The notes: generated by a model not told the origin, from the letters alone. A DNA stretch of 64,000 bases from Siphonodentalium dalli (GCA_032622095.1 CP136062.1:8273710-8337709), one strand, 5' to 3'; shown: positions 27,201 through 41,085, counted from the first letter of the stretch. Numbers and translations: made by a program.

Positions 27201-30200
27201 GTGTGGCGATAATGAGTCCTGAATCATGACAGGATGCGTATTATCAGTAATGGTGTGGCATTAATGAGTCATGAAACAGGAGAGGATGCGTATTATCAGT
27301 AATGGAGTGGCGATAATGAGTCCTGAATAGAAGAGGAGGCGTATTATCATTGTGTGGCGATAATGAGTCCTGAAACAGGACATGAGTCGTATTATCAGTA
27401 ATGTTGTGGCGATAATGAGTCCTGAAACATGAGAGGATGCGTATTATCAGTAATGATGTGGCGATAATGAGCCCAGAAACAGGAGAGGAGGCGTATTATC
27501 AGTAATGGTGTGGCGATAATGAGTCCTGAATAGGAGAGGATGCGTATTATCCGTAATGTTGTGGCGGTAATGAGCCCAGAAACAGGAGAGGAGGCGTATT
27601 ATCAGTAATGGTGTGGCGATAATGAGTACTGAAACATGAGAGGATGCGTATTATCAGTAATGGTGTGGCGACAATGAGTTCTGAAACAGGAGAGGAGGCG
27701 TATTATTAGTAATGGTGTGGCGATAATGAGTCCTGAATAGGAGAGGATGCGTATTATCAGTAATGTTGTGGCGATAATGAGCCCAGAAACAGGAGAGGAG
27801 GCGTATTATCAGTAATGGTGTGGCGATAATGAGTCCTGAAACATGAGAGGATGCGTATTATCAGTAATGTTGTGGCGACTATGAGTCCTGAAACAGGAGA
27901 GGAGGCGTATTATTAGTAATGTTGTGGCAATAATGAGTCCTGAATAGAAGAGGAGGCGTATTATCAGTAATGGTGTGGCGATAATGAGCCCAGAAACAGG
28001 AGAGGATGCGTATTATCCGTAATGTTGTGGCGATAATGTGTCCTGAATAGGAGAGAAGGGGTATTATCAGTAATGGTGTGACGATAATGAGTCCTGAAAC
28101 ATGAGTGGAGGCATATTATTAGTAATGGTGTGGCGATAACGAGTCCTGAATAGGAGAGGAGGCGTATTATCAGTAATGATGTGGTGATAATGAGCCCAGA
28201 AACAGGAGAGGGTACGTATTATCAGCAATGGTGTGACGATAATGAGTCCTGAAACATGAGAGGATGCGTATTATCAGTAATGGTGTGGCGATAATGAGTC
28301 CTGAAACATGAGATGATGCGTATTATCAGTAATGGTGTGGCGATAATGAGTCCTGAAACATGAGAGGATGCGTAATATCAGTAATGGTGTGGCGATAATG
28401 AGTCCTGAAACATGAGAGGATGCGTATTATCAGTAATGGTGTGGCGATAATGAGTCCTGAAACTTGAGAGAATGCGTATTATCAGTAATGGTGTGGCGAT
28501 AATGAGTCCTGAAACATGAGAGGATGCGTATTATCAGTAATGCTGTGGCGATAATGATCCCAGAAACAGGAGAGGATACGTATTATCAGTAATGGTGTGG
28601 CGATAATGAGTCCTGAAACATGAGAGGATGCGTATTATCAGTAATGGTGTGGCGATAATGAGTCCTGAAACATGAGAGGATGCGTATTATTAGTAATGGT
28701 GTGGCGATAATGAGTCCTGAATAGGAGAGGATGCGTATTATCAGTAATGGTGTGGCGATAATGAGTCCTGAGTAGGAGAGGATGCGTATTATCAGTAATG
28801 GTGTGGCGATAATGAGTCCTGAATAGAAGAGGAGGCGTATTATCATGGTGTGGCGATAATGATTCCTGAATAGGAGAGGATGCGTATTATCAGTAATGGT
28901 GTGGCGACAATGAGTCCTGAATAGGAGAGGAGGCGTAGTATCAGTAATGGTGTGGCGATAATGAGCCCAGAAACAGGACATGAGTCGTATTATCAGTAAT
29001 GGTGTGGCGATAATGAGTCCTGAAACATGAGAGGATGCGTATTATCAGTAATGTTGTGGCAATAATGAGTCCTGAATAGAAGAGGAGGCGTATTATCATT
29101 GTGTGGCGATAATGAGTCCTGAAACAGGACATGAGTCGTATTATCAGTAATGTTGTGGCGATAATGAGCCCAGAAACAGGAGAGGATGCGTATTATCAGT
29201 AATGGTGTGGCGATAATGAGTCCTGAAACATGAGAGGATGCGTATTATCAGTAATGTTGTGGCAATAATGAGTCCTGAATAGAAGAGGAGGCGTATTATC
29301 ATTGTGTGGCGATAATGAGTCCTGAAACAGGACATGATTCGTATTATCAGTAATGATGTGGCGATAATGAGTCCTGAATAGGAGAGGAGGCGTATTATCA
29401 TGGTGTGGCGATAATGAGTCCTGAATAGGAGAGGTTGCGTATTATCAGTAATGTTGTGGCGATAATGAGCCCATAAACAGGAGAGGAGGCGTATTATCAG
29501 TAATGATGTGGCGATAATGAGCCCAGAAACAGGAGAGGAGGCGTATTATCAGTAATGGTGTGGCGATAATGAGTCCTGAATAGGAGAGGATGCGTATTAT
29601 CCGTAATGTTGTGGCGGTAATGAGCACAGAAACAGGAGAGGAGGCGTATTATCAGTAATGGTGTGGCGATAATGAGTACTGAAACATGAGAGGATGCGTA
29701 TTATCAGTATTGGTGTGGCGACAATGAGTTCTGAAACAGGAGAGGAGGCGTATTATTAGTAATGGTGTGGCGATAATGAGTCCTGAATAGGAGAGGATGC
29801 GTATTATCAGTAATGTTGTGGCGATAATGAGCCCAGAAACAGGAGAGGAGGCGTATTATCAGTAATGGTGTGGCGATAATGAGTCCTGAAACATGAGAGG
29901 ATGCGTATTATCAGTAATGTTGTGGCGACTATGAGTCCTGAAACAGGAGAGGAGGCGTATTATTAGTAATGTTGTGGCAATAATGAGTCCTGAATAGAAG
30001 AGGAGGCGTATTATCAGTAATGGTGTGGCGATAATGAGCCCAGAAACAGGAGAGGATGCGTATTATCCGTAATGTTGTGGCGATAATGTGTCCTGAATAG
30101 GAGAGAAGGGGTATTATCAGTAATGGTGTGACGATAATGAGTCCTGAAACATGAGTGGAGGCATATTATTAGTAATGGTGTGGCGATAACGAGTCCTGAA

Positions 30201-33200
30201 TAGGAGAGGAGGCGTATTATCAGTAATGATGTGGCGATAATGAGCCCAGAAACAGGAGAGGGTACGTATTATCAGTAATGGTGTGACGATAATGAGTCCT
30301 GAAACATGAGAGGATGCGTATTATCAGTAATGGTGTGGCGATAATGAGTCCTGAAACATGAGATGATGCGTATTATCAGTAATGGTGTGGCGATAATGAG
30401 TCCTGAAACATGAGAGGATGCGTAATATCAGTAAATGTGTGGCGATAATGAGTCCTGAAACATGAGAGGATGCGTATTATCAGTAATGGTGTGGCGATAA
30501 TGAGTCCTGAAACTTGAGAGAATGCGTATTATCAGTAATGGTGTGGCGATAATGAGTCCTGAAACATGAGAGGATACGTATTATCAGTAATGGTGTGGCG
30601 ATAATGAGTCCTGAAACATGAGAGGATGCGTATTATCAGTAATGGTGTGGCGATAATGAGTCCTGAAACATGAGAGGATGCGTATTATTAGTAATGTTGT
30701 GGCGATAATGAGTCCTGAATAGGAGAGGATGCGTATTATCAGTAATGGTGTGGCGATAATGAGTCCTGAATAGGAGAGGATGCGTATTATCAGTAATGGT
30801 GTGGCGATAATGAGTCCATAATAGAAGAGGAGGCGTATTATCATGGTGTGGCGATAATGATTCCTAAATAGGAGAGGATGCGTATTATCAGTAATGGTGT
30901 GGCGACAATGAGTCCTGAATAGGAGAGGAGGCGTAGTATCAGTAATGGTGTGGCGATAATGAGCCCAGAAACAGGACATGAGTCGTATTATCAGTAATGG
31001 TGTGGCGATAATGAGTCCTGAAACATGAGAGGATGCGTATTATCAGTAATGTTGTGGCAATAATGAGTCCTGAATAGAAGAGGAGGCGTATTATTATTGT
31101 GTGGCGATAATGAGTCCTGAAACAGGACATGAGTCGTATTATCAGTAATGTTGTGGCGATAATGAGCCCAGAAACAGGAGAGGATGCGTATTATCAGTAA
31201 TGGTGTGGCGATAATGAGTCCTGAAACATGAGAGGATGCGTATTATCAGTAATGTTGTGGCAATAATGAGTCCTGAATAGAAGAGGAGGCGTATTATCAT
31301 TGTGTGGCGATAATGAGTCCTGAAACAGGACGTGAGTCGTATTATCAGTAATGATGTGGCGATAATGAGTCCTGAATAGGAGAGGAGGCGTATTATCATG
31401 GTGCGGCGACAATGAGTCCTGAATAGGAGAGGAGGCGTATTATCAGTACTGGTGTGGCGATAATGAGTCCTGAATCATGACAGGATGCGTATTATCAGTA
31501 ATGGTGTGGCATTAATGAGTCATGAAACAGGAGAGGATGCGTATTATCAGTAATGGAGTGGCGATAATGAGTCCTGAATAGAAGAGGAGGCGTATTATCA
31601 TTGTGTGGCGATAATGAGTCCTGAAACAGGACATGAGTCGTATTATCAGTAATGTTGTGGCGATAATGAGTCCTGAAACATGAGAGGATGCGTATTATCA
31701 GTAATGTTGTGGCAATAATGAGTCCTGAATAGAAGAGGTGGCGTATTAACATTGTGTGGCGATAATGCGTCCTGAAACAGGACATGAGTCGTATTATCAG
31801 TAATGATGTGGCGACAATGAGTCCTGAATAGGAGAGGAGGCGTATTATCAGTACTGGTGTGGCGATAATGAGTCCTCAAACATGAGAGGATGCGTATTAT
31901 CAGTAATGGTGTGGCATTAATGAGTCATGAAACAGGAGAGGATGCGTATTATCAGTAATGGAGTGGCGATAATGAGTCCAGAAACTGGAGAGAAGGCGTA
32001 TTATCAGTAATGGTGTGGCGATAATGAGTCCTGAACAGGAGAGGAGGCGTATTATCAGTAATGGTGCTGCGATAATGAGTCATGAAACAGGATGTGAATC
32101 GTATGATCATTGTGTGGCGATAATGAGTCCTGAAACAGGACATGAGTCGTATTATCAGTAATGGTGTGGCGATAATGAGTCCTGAAATAGGAGAGGAGGC
32201 GTAGTATCAGTAATGGTGTGGCGACACTGAGTCCAGAACAGGAGAGGAGGCGTATTATCAGTAATGGTGTGGCGATATGAGTCCTGAAACAGGATATGAG
32301 TCGTATTATATGTAATTGTGTAGCGATAGTGAGTCCTGAATAGAAGAGGATGCGTATTATCAGTAATGGTGTGGCGACAACGAGTCGAGGGACAGGAGAG
32401 GAGGCGTATTATCAGTAATGGTGTGGCGATAATTAGCCCAGAAACAGGAGAGGAGGCGTATTATCAGTAATGGAGTGGCGATAATGAGTCCAGACACTGG
32501 AGAGAATGCGTATTATCAGTAATGGTGTGGCGATAATCAGTCCAGGGACAGGAGAGGAGGCGTATTATCAGTAACGGTGTGGCGATAATGAGCCCAGAAA
32601 CAGGAGAGGAGGCGTATTATCAGTAACGGAGTGGCGATAATGAGTCCAGAAACTGGAGAGGAGGCGTATTATCAGTAATGATGTGGCGATAATGAGTCAT
32701 GAAACAGGATATGAATCGTATTATCATTGTGTGGCGATAATGAGTCCTGAACAGGAGAGGAGGCGTATTATCAGTAATGGTGCAGCGATAATGAGTCAAG
32801 AAACAGGATATGAATCGTATTATCATTGTGTGGCGATAATGAGTCCTGAAACAGGAGAGGAGGCGTATTATCAGTAATGGTGTGGCGATAATGAGTCCTG
32901 ACACAGGAGAGGAGGCGTATTATCAGCAATGATGTGGCGATAATGAGTCATGAAACAGGATATGAATCGTATTAACATTGTGTAGCGATATTGAGTCCTG
33001 AAACAGGACATGAGTCGTATTATCAGTAATGGTGTGGCGTTAATGAGTCCTGAATGAGGAGAGGGGGCGTAGTATCGGTAATGGTGTGGCGACACTGAGT
33101 CCAGAACAGGAGAGGAGGCGTATTATCAGTAATGGTGTGGCGATATGAGTCCTGAAACAGGATATGAGTCGTATTATATGTAATGGTTTGGCGATAGTGA

Positions 33201-33680
33201 GTCCTGAATAGAAGAGGATGCGTATTATCAGTAATGATGTGGCGATAATGAGTCATGAAACAGGATATGAGTCGTATTATCAGTCCTGAATAGAAGAGGA
33301 TGCGTATTATCAGTAATTATGTGGCGATAGTGAGTCCTGAATAGAAGAGGATGCGTATTATCAGTAATGATGTGGCGATAATGAGTCCTGAATAGAAGAG
33401 GAGGCGTATTATCAGTAATGATGTTGCGATAATGAGTCCTGAATAGAAGAGGATGCGTATTATCAGTAATTATGTGGCGATAGTGAGTCCAGCATAGAAG
33501 AGGATGCGTATTATCAGTAATTATGTGGCGATAGTGAGTCCTGAATAGAAGAGGAGGCGTATTATCAGTAATGGTGTGGCGATAATGAGCCCAGAAACAG
33601 GAGAGGATGCGTATTATCCGTAATGTTGTGGCGATAATGTGTCCTGAATAGGAGAGAAGGGGTATTATCAGTAATGGTGT
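23050..33680. repeat. Higher-order repeat block E (variable-length copies)
   Basis: The signature TGTGACGATAATG followed by a unit with GAGTGGAGGCATATT recurs at 23,051, 24,127, 25,876, 28,077, 30,127 and 33,678. The spacings are 1,076, 1,749, 2,201, 2,050 and 3,551. Copies share long runs of the same ordered variants and differ mainly by inserted or missing groups of whole units, for example a missing AGATGATGCG unit at about 26,080. Confidence 0.8.
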
Positions 33681-36600
33681 GACGATAATGAGTCCTGAAA
33701 CATGAGTGGAGGCATATTATTAGTAATGGTGTGGCGATAACGAGTCCTGAATAGGAGAGGAGGCGTATTATCAGTAATGATGTGGCGATAATGAGCCCAG
33801 AAACAGGAGAGGGTACGTATTATCAGTAATGGTGTGACGATAATGAGTCCTGAAACATGAGAGGATGCGTATTATCAGTAATGGTGTGGCGATAATGAGT
33901 CCTGAAACATGGGATGATGCGTATTATCAGTAATGGTGTGGCGATAATGAGTCCTGAAACATGAGAGGATGCGTAATATCAGTAATGGTGTGGCGATAAT
34001 GAGTCCTGAAACATGAGAGGATGCGTATTATCAGTAATGGTGTGGCGATAATGAGTCCTGAAACTTGAGAGAATGCGTATTATCAGTAATGGTGTGGCGA
34101 TAATGAGTCCTGAAACATGAGAGGATACGTATTATCAGTAATGGTGTGGCGATAATGAGTCCTGAAACATGAGAGGATGCGTATTATCAGTAATGGTGTG
34201 GCGATAATGAGTCCTGAAACATGAGAGGATGCGTATTATTAGTAATGGTGTGGCGATAATGAGTCCTGAATAGGAGAGGATGCGTATTATCAGTAATGGT
34301 GTGGCGATAATGAGTCCTGAATAGGAGAGGATGCGTATTATCAGTAATGGTGTGGCGATAATGAGTCCTGAATAGAAGAGGATGCGTATTATCATGGTGT
34401 GGCGATAATGATTCCTGAATAGGAGAGGATGCGTATTATCAGTAATGGTGTGGCGACAATGAGTCCTGAATAGGAGAGGAGGCGTAGTATCAGTAATGGT
34501 GTGGCGATAATGAGCCCAGAAACAGGACATGAGTCGTATTATCAGTAATGGTGTGGCGATAATGAGTCCTGAAACATGAGAGGATGCGTATTATCAGTAA
34601 TGTTGTGGCAATAATGAGTCCTGAATAGAAGAGGAGGCGTATTATTATTGTGTGGCGATAATGAGTCCTGAAACAGGACATGAGTCGTATTATCAGTAAT
34701 GTTGTGGCGATAATGAGCCCAGAAACAGGAGAGGATGCGTATTATCAGTAATGGTGTGGCGATAATGAGTCCTGAAACATGAGAGGATGCGTATTATCAG
34801 TAATGTTGTGGCAATAATGAGTCCTGAATAGAAGAGGAGGCGTATTATCATTGTGTGGCGATAATGAGTCCTGAAACAGGACGTGAGTCGTATTATCAGT
34901 AATGATGTGGCGATAATGAGTCCTGAATAGGAGAGGAGGCGTATTATCATGGTGCGGCGACAATGAGTCCTGAATAGGAGAGGAGGCGTATTATCAGTAC
35001 TGGTGTGGCGATAATGAGTCCTGAATCATGACAGGATGCGTATTATCAGTAATGGTGTGGCATTAATGAGTCATGAAACAGGAGAGGAGGCATATTATTA
35101 GTAATGGTGTGGCGATAACGAGTCCTGAATAGGAGAGGAGGCGTATTATCAGTAATGATGTGGCGATAATGAGCCCAGAAACAGGAGAGGGTACGTATTA
35201 TCAGTAATGGTGTGACGATAATGAGTCCTGAAACATGAGAGGATGCGTATTATCAGTAATGGTGTGGCGATAATGAGTCCTGAAACATGGGATGATGCGT
35301 ATTATCAGTAATGGTGTGGCGATAATGAGTCCTGAAACATGAGAGGATGCGTAATATCAGTAATGGTGTGGCGATAATGAGTCCTGAAACATGAGAGGAT
35401 GCGTATTATCAGTAATGGTGTGGCGATAATGAGTCCTGAAACTTGAGAGAATGCGTATTATCAGTAATGGTGTGGCGATAATGAGTCCTGAAACATGAGA
35501 GGATACGTATTATCAGTAATGGTGTGGCGATAATGAGTCCTGAAACATGAGAGGATGCGTATTATCAGTAATGGTGTGGCGATAATGAGTCCTGAAACAT
35601 GAGAGGATGCGTATTATTAGTAATGGTGTGGCGATAATGAGTCCTGAATAGGAGAGGATGCGTATTATCAGTAATGGTGTGGCGATAATGAGTCCTGAAT
35701 AGGAGAGGATGCGTATTATCAGTAATGGTGTGGCGATAATGAGTCCTGAATAGAAGAGGATGCGTATTATCATGGTGTGGCGATAATGATTCCTGAATAG
35801 GAGAGGATGCGTATTATCAGTAATGGTGTGGCGACAATGAGTCCTGAATAGGAGAGGAGGCGTAGTATCAGTAATGGTGTGGCGATAATGAGCCCAGAAA
35901 CAGGACATGAGTCGTATTATCAGTAATGGTGTGGCGATAATGAGTCCTGAAACATGAGAGGATGCGTATTATCAGTAATGTTGTGGCAATAATGAGTCCT
36001 GAATAGAAGAGGAGGCGTATTATTATTGTGTGGCGATAATGAGTCCTGAAACAGGACATGAGTCGTATTATCAGTAATGTTGTGGCGATAATGAGCCCAG
36101 AAACAGGAGAGGATGCGTATTATCAGTAATGGTGTGGCGATAATGAGTCCTGAAACATGAGAGGATGCGTATTATCAGTAATGTTGTGGCAATAATGAGT
36201 CCTGAATAGAAGAGGAGGCGTATTATCATTGTGTGGCGATAATGAGTCCTGAAACAGGACGTGAGTCGTATTATCAGTAATGATGTGGCGATAATGAGTC
36301 CTGAATAGGAGAGGAGGCGTATTATCATGGTGCGGCGACAATGAGTCCTGAATAGGAGAGGAGGCGTATTATCAGTACTGGTGTGGCGATAATGAGTCCT
36401 GAATCATGACAGGATGCGTATTATCAGTAATGGTGTGGCATTAATGAGTCATGAAACAGGAGAGGATGCGTATTATCAGTAATGGAGTGGCGATAATGAG
36501 TCCTGAATAGAAGAGGAGGCGTATTATCATTGTGTGGCGATAATGAGTCCTGAAACAGGACATGAGTCGTATTATCAGTAATGTTGTGGCGATAATGAGT

Positions 36601-38480
36601 CCTGAAACATGAGAGGATGCGTATTATCAGTAATGTTGTGGCAATAATGAGTCCTGAATAGAAGAGGTGGCGTATTAACATTGTGTGGCGATAATGAGTC
36701 CTGAAACAGGACATGAGTCGTATTATCAGTAATGATGTGGCGACAATGAGTCCTGAATAGGAGAGGAGGCGTATTATCAGTACTGGTGTGGCGATAATGA
36801 GTCCTCAAACATGAGAGGATGCGTATTATCAGTAATGGTGTGGCATTAATGAGTCATGAAACAGGAGAGGATGCGTATTATCAGTAATGGAGTGGCGATA
36901 ATGAGTCCAGAAACTGGAGAGAAGGCGTATTATCAGTAATGGTGTGGCGATAATGAGTCCTGAACAGGAGAGGAGGCGTATTATCAGTAATGGTGCTGCG
37001 ATAATGAGTCATGAAACAGGATGTGAATCGTATGATCATTGTGTGGCGATAATGAGTCCTGAAACAGGACATGAGTCGTATTATCAGTAATGGTGTGGCG
37101 ATAATGAGTCCTGAAATATGAGAGGAGGCGTAGTATCAGTAATGGTGTGGCGACACTGAGTCCAGAACAGGAGAGGAGGCGTATTATCAGTAATGGTGTG
37201 GCGATATGAGTCCTGAAACAGGATATGAGTCGTATTATATGTAATTGTGTGGCGATAGTGAGTCCTGAATAGAAGAGGATGCGTATTATCAGTAATGGTG
37301 TGGCGACAACGAGTCGAGGGACAGGAGAGGAGGCGTATTATCAGTAATGGTGTGGCGATAATTAGCCCAGAAACAGGAGAGGAGGCGTATTATCAGTAAT
37401 GGAGTGGCGATAATGAGTCCAGACACTGGAGAGAATGCGTATTATCAGTAATGGTGTGGCGATAATCAGTCCAGGGACAGGAGAGGAGGCGTATTATCAG
37501 TAACGGTGTGGCGATAATGAGCCCAGAAACAGGAGAGGAGGCGTATTATCAGTAACGGAGTGGCGATAATGAGTCCAGAAACTGGAGTGGAGGCGTATTA
37601 TCAGTAATGATGTGGCGATAATGAGTCATGAAACAGGATATGAATCGTATTATCATTGTGTGGCGATAATGAGTCCTGAACAGGAGAGGAGGCGTATTAT
37701 CAGTAATGGTGCAGCGATAATGAGTCAAGAAACAGGATATGAATCGTATTATCATTGTGTGGCGATAATGAGTCCTGAAACAGGAGAGGAGGCGTATTAT
37801 CAGTAATGGTGTGGCGATAATGAGTCCTGACACAGGAGAGGAGGCGTATTATCAGCAATGATGTGGCGATAATGAGTCATGAAACAGGATATGAATCGTA
37901 TTAACATTGTGTAGCGATATTGAGTCCTGAAACAGGACATGAGTCGTATTATCAGTAATGGTGTGGCGTTAATGAGTCCTGAAAGAGGAGAGGGGGCGTA
38001 GTATCGGTAATGGTGTGGCGACACTGAGTCCAGAACAGGAGAGGAGGCGTATTATCAGTAATGGTGTGGCGATATGAGTCCTGAAACAGGATATGAGTCG
38101 TATTATATGTAATGGTTTGGCGATAGTGAGTCCTGAATAGAAGAGGATGCGTATTATCAGTAATGATGTGGCGATAATGAGTCATGAAACAGGATATGAG
38201 TCGTATTATCAGTCCTGAATAGAAGAGGATGCGTATTATCAGTAATTATGTGGCGATAGTGAGTCCTGAATAGAAGAGGATGCGTATTATCAGTAATGAT
38301 GTGGCGATAATGAGTCCTGAATAGAAGAGGAGGCGTATTATCAGTAATGATGTTGCGATAATGAGACCTGAATAGAAGAGGATGCGTATTATCAGTAATT
38401 ATGTGGCGATAGTGAGTCCAGCATAGAAGAGGATGCGTATTATCAGTAATTATGTGGCGATAGTGAGTCCTGAATAGAAG
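30003..38480. repeat. Block duplication P-Q-P-P-Q with 3,551, 1,378 and 4,929 bp offsets
   Basis: Approximate segments are P1 30,003-31,532, Q1 31,533-33,550, P2 33,555-35,085, P3 35,086-36,461 and Q2 36,462-38,480. P1 to P2 has an offset of 3,551, P2 to P3 1,378, and Q1 to Q2 4,929 (the sum of the other two). P3 is missing its first roughly 150 bp. The P2/P3 junction is visible at about 35,086, where a GAAACAGGAGAGG unit runs straight into a GGAGGCATATTATTAG unit. Rare Q variants (CAGCAATGATGTGG, GTATTAACATTG, GTTTGGCGATAGTG) recur at the 4,929 offset. A related older Q-like block starts near 20,700: a landmark at 21,682 is 11,001 bp before the one at 32,683. Confidence 0.85.
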
Positions 38481-38654
38481 AGGATGCGTATTATCAGTAA
38501 TGGTGTGGCGATAATGAGTCCTGAATAGAAGAGGATGCGTATTATCAGTACTGATGTGGCGATAGTGAGTCCTGAATCGGAGAGGAGGCTTATTACCATA
38601 CTGGTGTAGCGATAATGCGTCCTGAATAGGAGAGGAGGCGTATTGTCGCTAAGG

Positions 38655-38945
38655 GTGTGACGAGGAGTCCTGAAACAGAAGAGGCGTGTTATCGGAGAAA
38701 GTATTTCGGGGGCGGGGGTAACCTGGTGGTGCTCAAATTGGTCGATATGACTCCTGTCACCCATATGTGGTATCAGTATGGGCGTGTCAATAATGCGTTC
38801 AGAAACATGAGAGTAGGCGTATTATCGATATGGGGTGTGACGAGAATGAGTCCTTCAATTGAAGAGGGTGCATATTATCAGTAGGGCGTGACGATAATGA
38901 GCCGCTGAAAAGAAGATGAGGCGTATTATCAGTAAAGGGGCGTAG
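38655..38945. repeat. Degenerate edge of the satellite
   Basis: About five to six strongly diverged satellite units. They are still recognisable by GAGTCCTGAAACAGAAGAGG, TATCAGTATGGGCGTGTC, CAGAAACATGAGAGTAGG, GACGAGAATGAGTCC and GACGATAATGAGC. A non-satellite piece of about 70 bp with a run of Gs (GGGGGCGGGGGTAACC) interrupts them near 38,700-38,765. Decay at the border is the usual result when exchange homogenises the middle of an array but not its ends. The same degenerate block recurs at 41,086 and 43,183, so the edge was later re-duplicated. Confidence 0.85.
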
Positions 38946-39965
38946 TACAGGGTTCAGCATACGTTCAAATATATTTTGTAGGATAATCGAATATGCATGC
39001 TCTCGGCGATACATTATAAAGCAACTAAAATAACTGTCGTATCCCCACACAACCTGTGCACGAATGGTCATATCCTTACTAAATTGTGAACGTCTTGTAA
39101 ACGAAATATGTCAACTCCTCTACGTTTAATATTGGCGAAGACATACCTACGCGTCCGGGAGTCCCAAAGTCATTGACAAGTTATAGACACAATCCTAATT
39201 CCACATGACTGGACATAGATATAAATGAAACAACAAAAACTCTTTCAGTGATTTTTGGTGATATTAATTTTTTTATTTACGTAGAGAAAATAGAGAGAGA
39301 GTGAGTCAAATGTTCAATACTGATGGTGAGGGATAAGAATTGGATGATGATGTAGCACACGATGTGTCAAGATCCTCCAATACTGGCATCTGACAAGGGC
39401 ACATCTGCCCAATACAGACGATTTCTTTCATATTTTAAGAACAGACTCATATATAACCTAGCATAATCAACTTAAAATCTCGCTCTGTCGGGCACATGTA
39501 GCTGATATACATATAGCAACACTTCTTTTAAACTGAGAATAATTAGCAAATGAACAGAGGGCCATCTGGACATGTCTTTAAAACATCTGCATCTTCATCT
39601 GCATGGAGATGTGACAACCATGCAGTTGTCCTCAAAATCTTAGTCTACCCCATGCTCAATAGATTGATTTATACATCTCTTTGTAGAACCAAATTTTATC
39701 TTTTATTTTGCGAACTAATGTTCATGTTTTGATCTCAATACAAATATTATGAACAAACAAACGGCAATTCCAACCACGTCGACTGTACGATATAAAAAAT
39801 TATAACGTCTGAAGAACGCGCAGTTATAAATAAATAAATACTTCTTTATTGGTGAGACGATTTAACCGCGATTTAATCGCGATAAATAAAATGACAATCA
39901 CTCAGACAAGGTGAGCTACTACATATAATCCATGTATAAGAATGACGTTTTGGGATGCCATTTGG
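38946..39965. repeat. Non-satellite core, copy 1
   Basis: AT-rich sequence (starting around CAGCATACGTTCAAATATA, ending GATGCCATTTGG) inserted between satellite stretches and present three times in the window. No protein domain is recognised. The only frame of note (39,550-39,732, +, 60 codons) carries substitutions between copies with no sign of coding constraint. The core contains a small hairpin, CTGCATGG at 39,599-39,606 with CCATGCAG at 39,618-39,625, and near its right end a double GATTTAA(C/T)CGC repeat. The exact return to satellite is at TAGAAGAGG, position 39,966. Confidence 0.85.
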
Positions 39966-41085
39966 TAGAAGAGGATGTGTATTATCAGTAATGGTGTGGC
40001 GATAATGAGTCCTGAAACATGAGAGGATGCGTATTATCAGTAATGGTGTGGCGATATGAGTCCTGAAACAGGATATGAGTCGTATTATATGTAATGGTTT
40101 GGCGATAGTGAGTCCTGAATAGAAGAGGATGCGTATTATCAGTAATGATGTGGCGATAATGAGTCATGCAACAGGATATGAGTCGTATTATCAGTCCTGA
40201 ATAGAAGAGGATGCGTATTATCAGTAATTATGTGGCGATAGTGAGTCCTGAATAGAAGAGGATGCGTATTATCAGTAATGATGTGGCGATAATGAGTCCT
40301 GAATAGAAGAGGAGGCGTATTATCAGTAATGGTGTGGCGATAGTGAGTCCTGAATATAAGAGGATGCGTATTATCAGTAATGATGTGGCGATAGTGAGTC
40401 CTGAATAGGAGAGGAGGCTTATTACCATACTGGTGTGGCGATAGTGAGTCCTGAATAGGAGAGGATGCGTATTATCAGTAATTATGTGGCGATAGTGAGT
40501 CCAGCATAGAAGAGGATGCGTATTATCAGTAGTGGTGTGGCGATAATGAGTCCTGAATATAAGAGGATGCGTATTATCAGTAATGATGTGGCGATAGTGA
40601 GTCCTGAATAGGAGAGGAGGCTTATTATGAGTCGTATTATCAGTCCTGAATAGAAGAGGATGCGTATTATCAGTAATTATGTGGCGAAAGTGAGTCCTGA
40701 ATAGAAGAGGATGCGTATTATCAGTAATGATGTGGCGATAATGAGTCCTGAATAGAAGAGGAGGCGTATTATCAGTAATGATGTGGCGATAATGAGTCCT
40801 GAATAGAAGAGGATGCGTATTATCAGTAATTATGTGGCGATAGTGAGTCCAGCATAGAAGAGGATGCGTATTATCAGTAATTATGTGGCGATAGTGAGTC
40901 CTGAATAGAAGAGGATGCGTATTATCAGTAATGGTGTGGCGATAATGAGTCCTGAATAGAAGAGGATGCGTATTATCAGTACTGATGTGGCGATAGTGAG
41001 TCCTGAATCGGAGAGGAGGCTTATTACCATACTGGTGTGGCGATAATGCGTCCTGAATAGGAGAGGAGGCGTATTGTCGCTAAGG
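39966..41085. repeat. Satellite stretch between core copies 1 and 2
   Basis: About 22 basic units of the right-end type (GAATAGAAGAGG, AATTATGTGGCGATAGTG), including odd truncated units such as CTTATTATGAGTCGTATT at about 40,620. Its order of variants matches 38,040-38,650 and 42,269-43,140, so core and satellite amplified together. Confidence 0.9.

Larger units (their letters stand above)
1..38660. repeat. Satellite DNA array, 51-52 bp basic unit, about 740 units
   Basis: Uninterrupted head-to-tail repeat already in progress at base 1, so its left end lies outside the window. The commonest unit is 52 bp and, read on the + strand, contains GAGTCCTGAAACATGAG, then GGATGCGTATTATCAG, then TAATGGTGTGGCGATAAT. 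A second class is 51 bp because GAAACATGAGAGG is replaced by GAATAGGAGAGG or GAATAGAAGAGG. Other recurrent variants are GAGCCCAGAAACAGG, GGAGGCG for GGATGCG, GATATGAGTCG for the middle block, and units shortened at TATCATGGTGTGG. Variants are not random: the left 5 kb is dominated by the GAAACATGAG form, and the right end by GAATAGAAGAGG with AATTATGTGGCGATAGTG. I see no gene in it; open minus-strand frames come from the repeat period. I do not recognise the family by name. A centromeric, pericentromeric or heterochromatic-block role is possible but not shown. Confidence 0.98.

Noticed and set aside
1-38660. CRISPR array (regular short repeats)
   Set aside because: There are no unique spacers: the entire 51-52 bp period is repeat, the flanks are eukaryotic in character, and there are no cas genes.
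1-38660. Telomeric or simple-sequence DNA
   Set aside because: No TTAGGG-type hexamers. The unit is a complex 51-52 bp sequence.
39550-39732. 60-codon + strand frame in the core, repeated at 41,853 and 44,079
   Set aside because: It is repeated only because the core is. Changes among copies include P/A, S/P and Y/C substitutions with no preference for silent sites, and no domain is seen.
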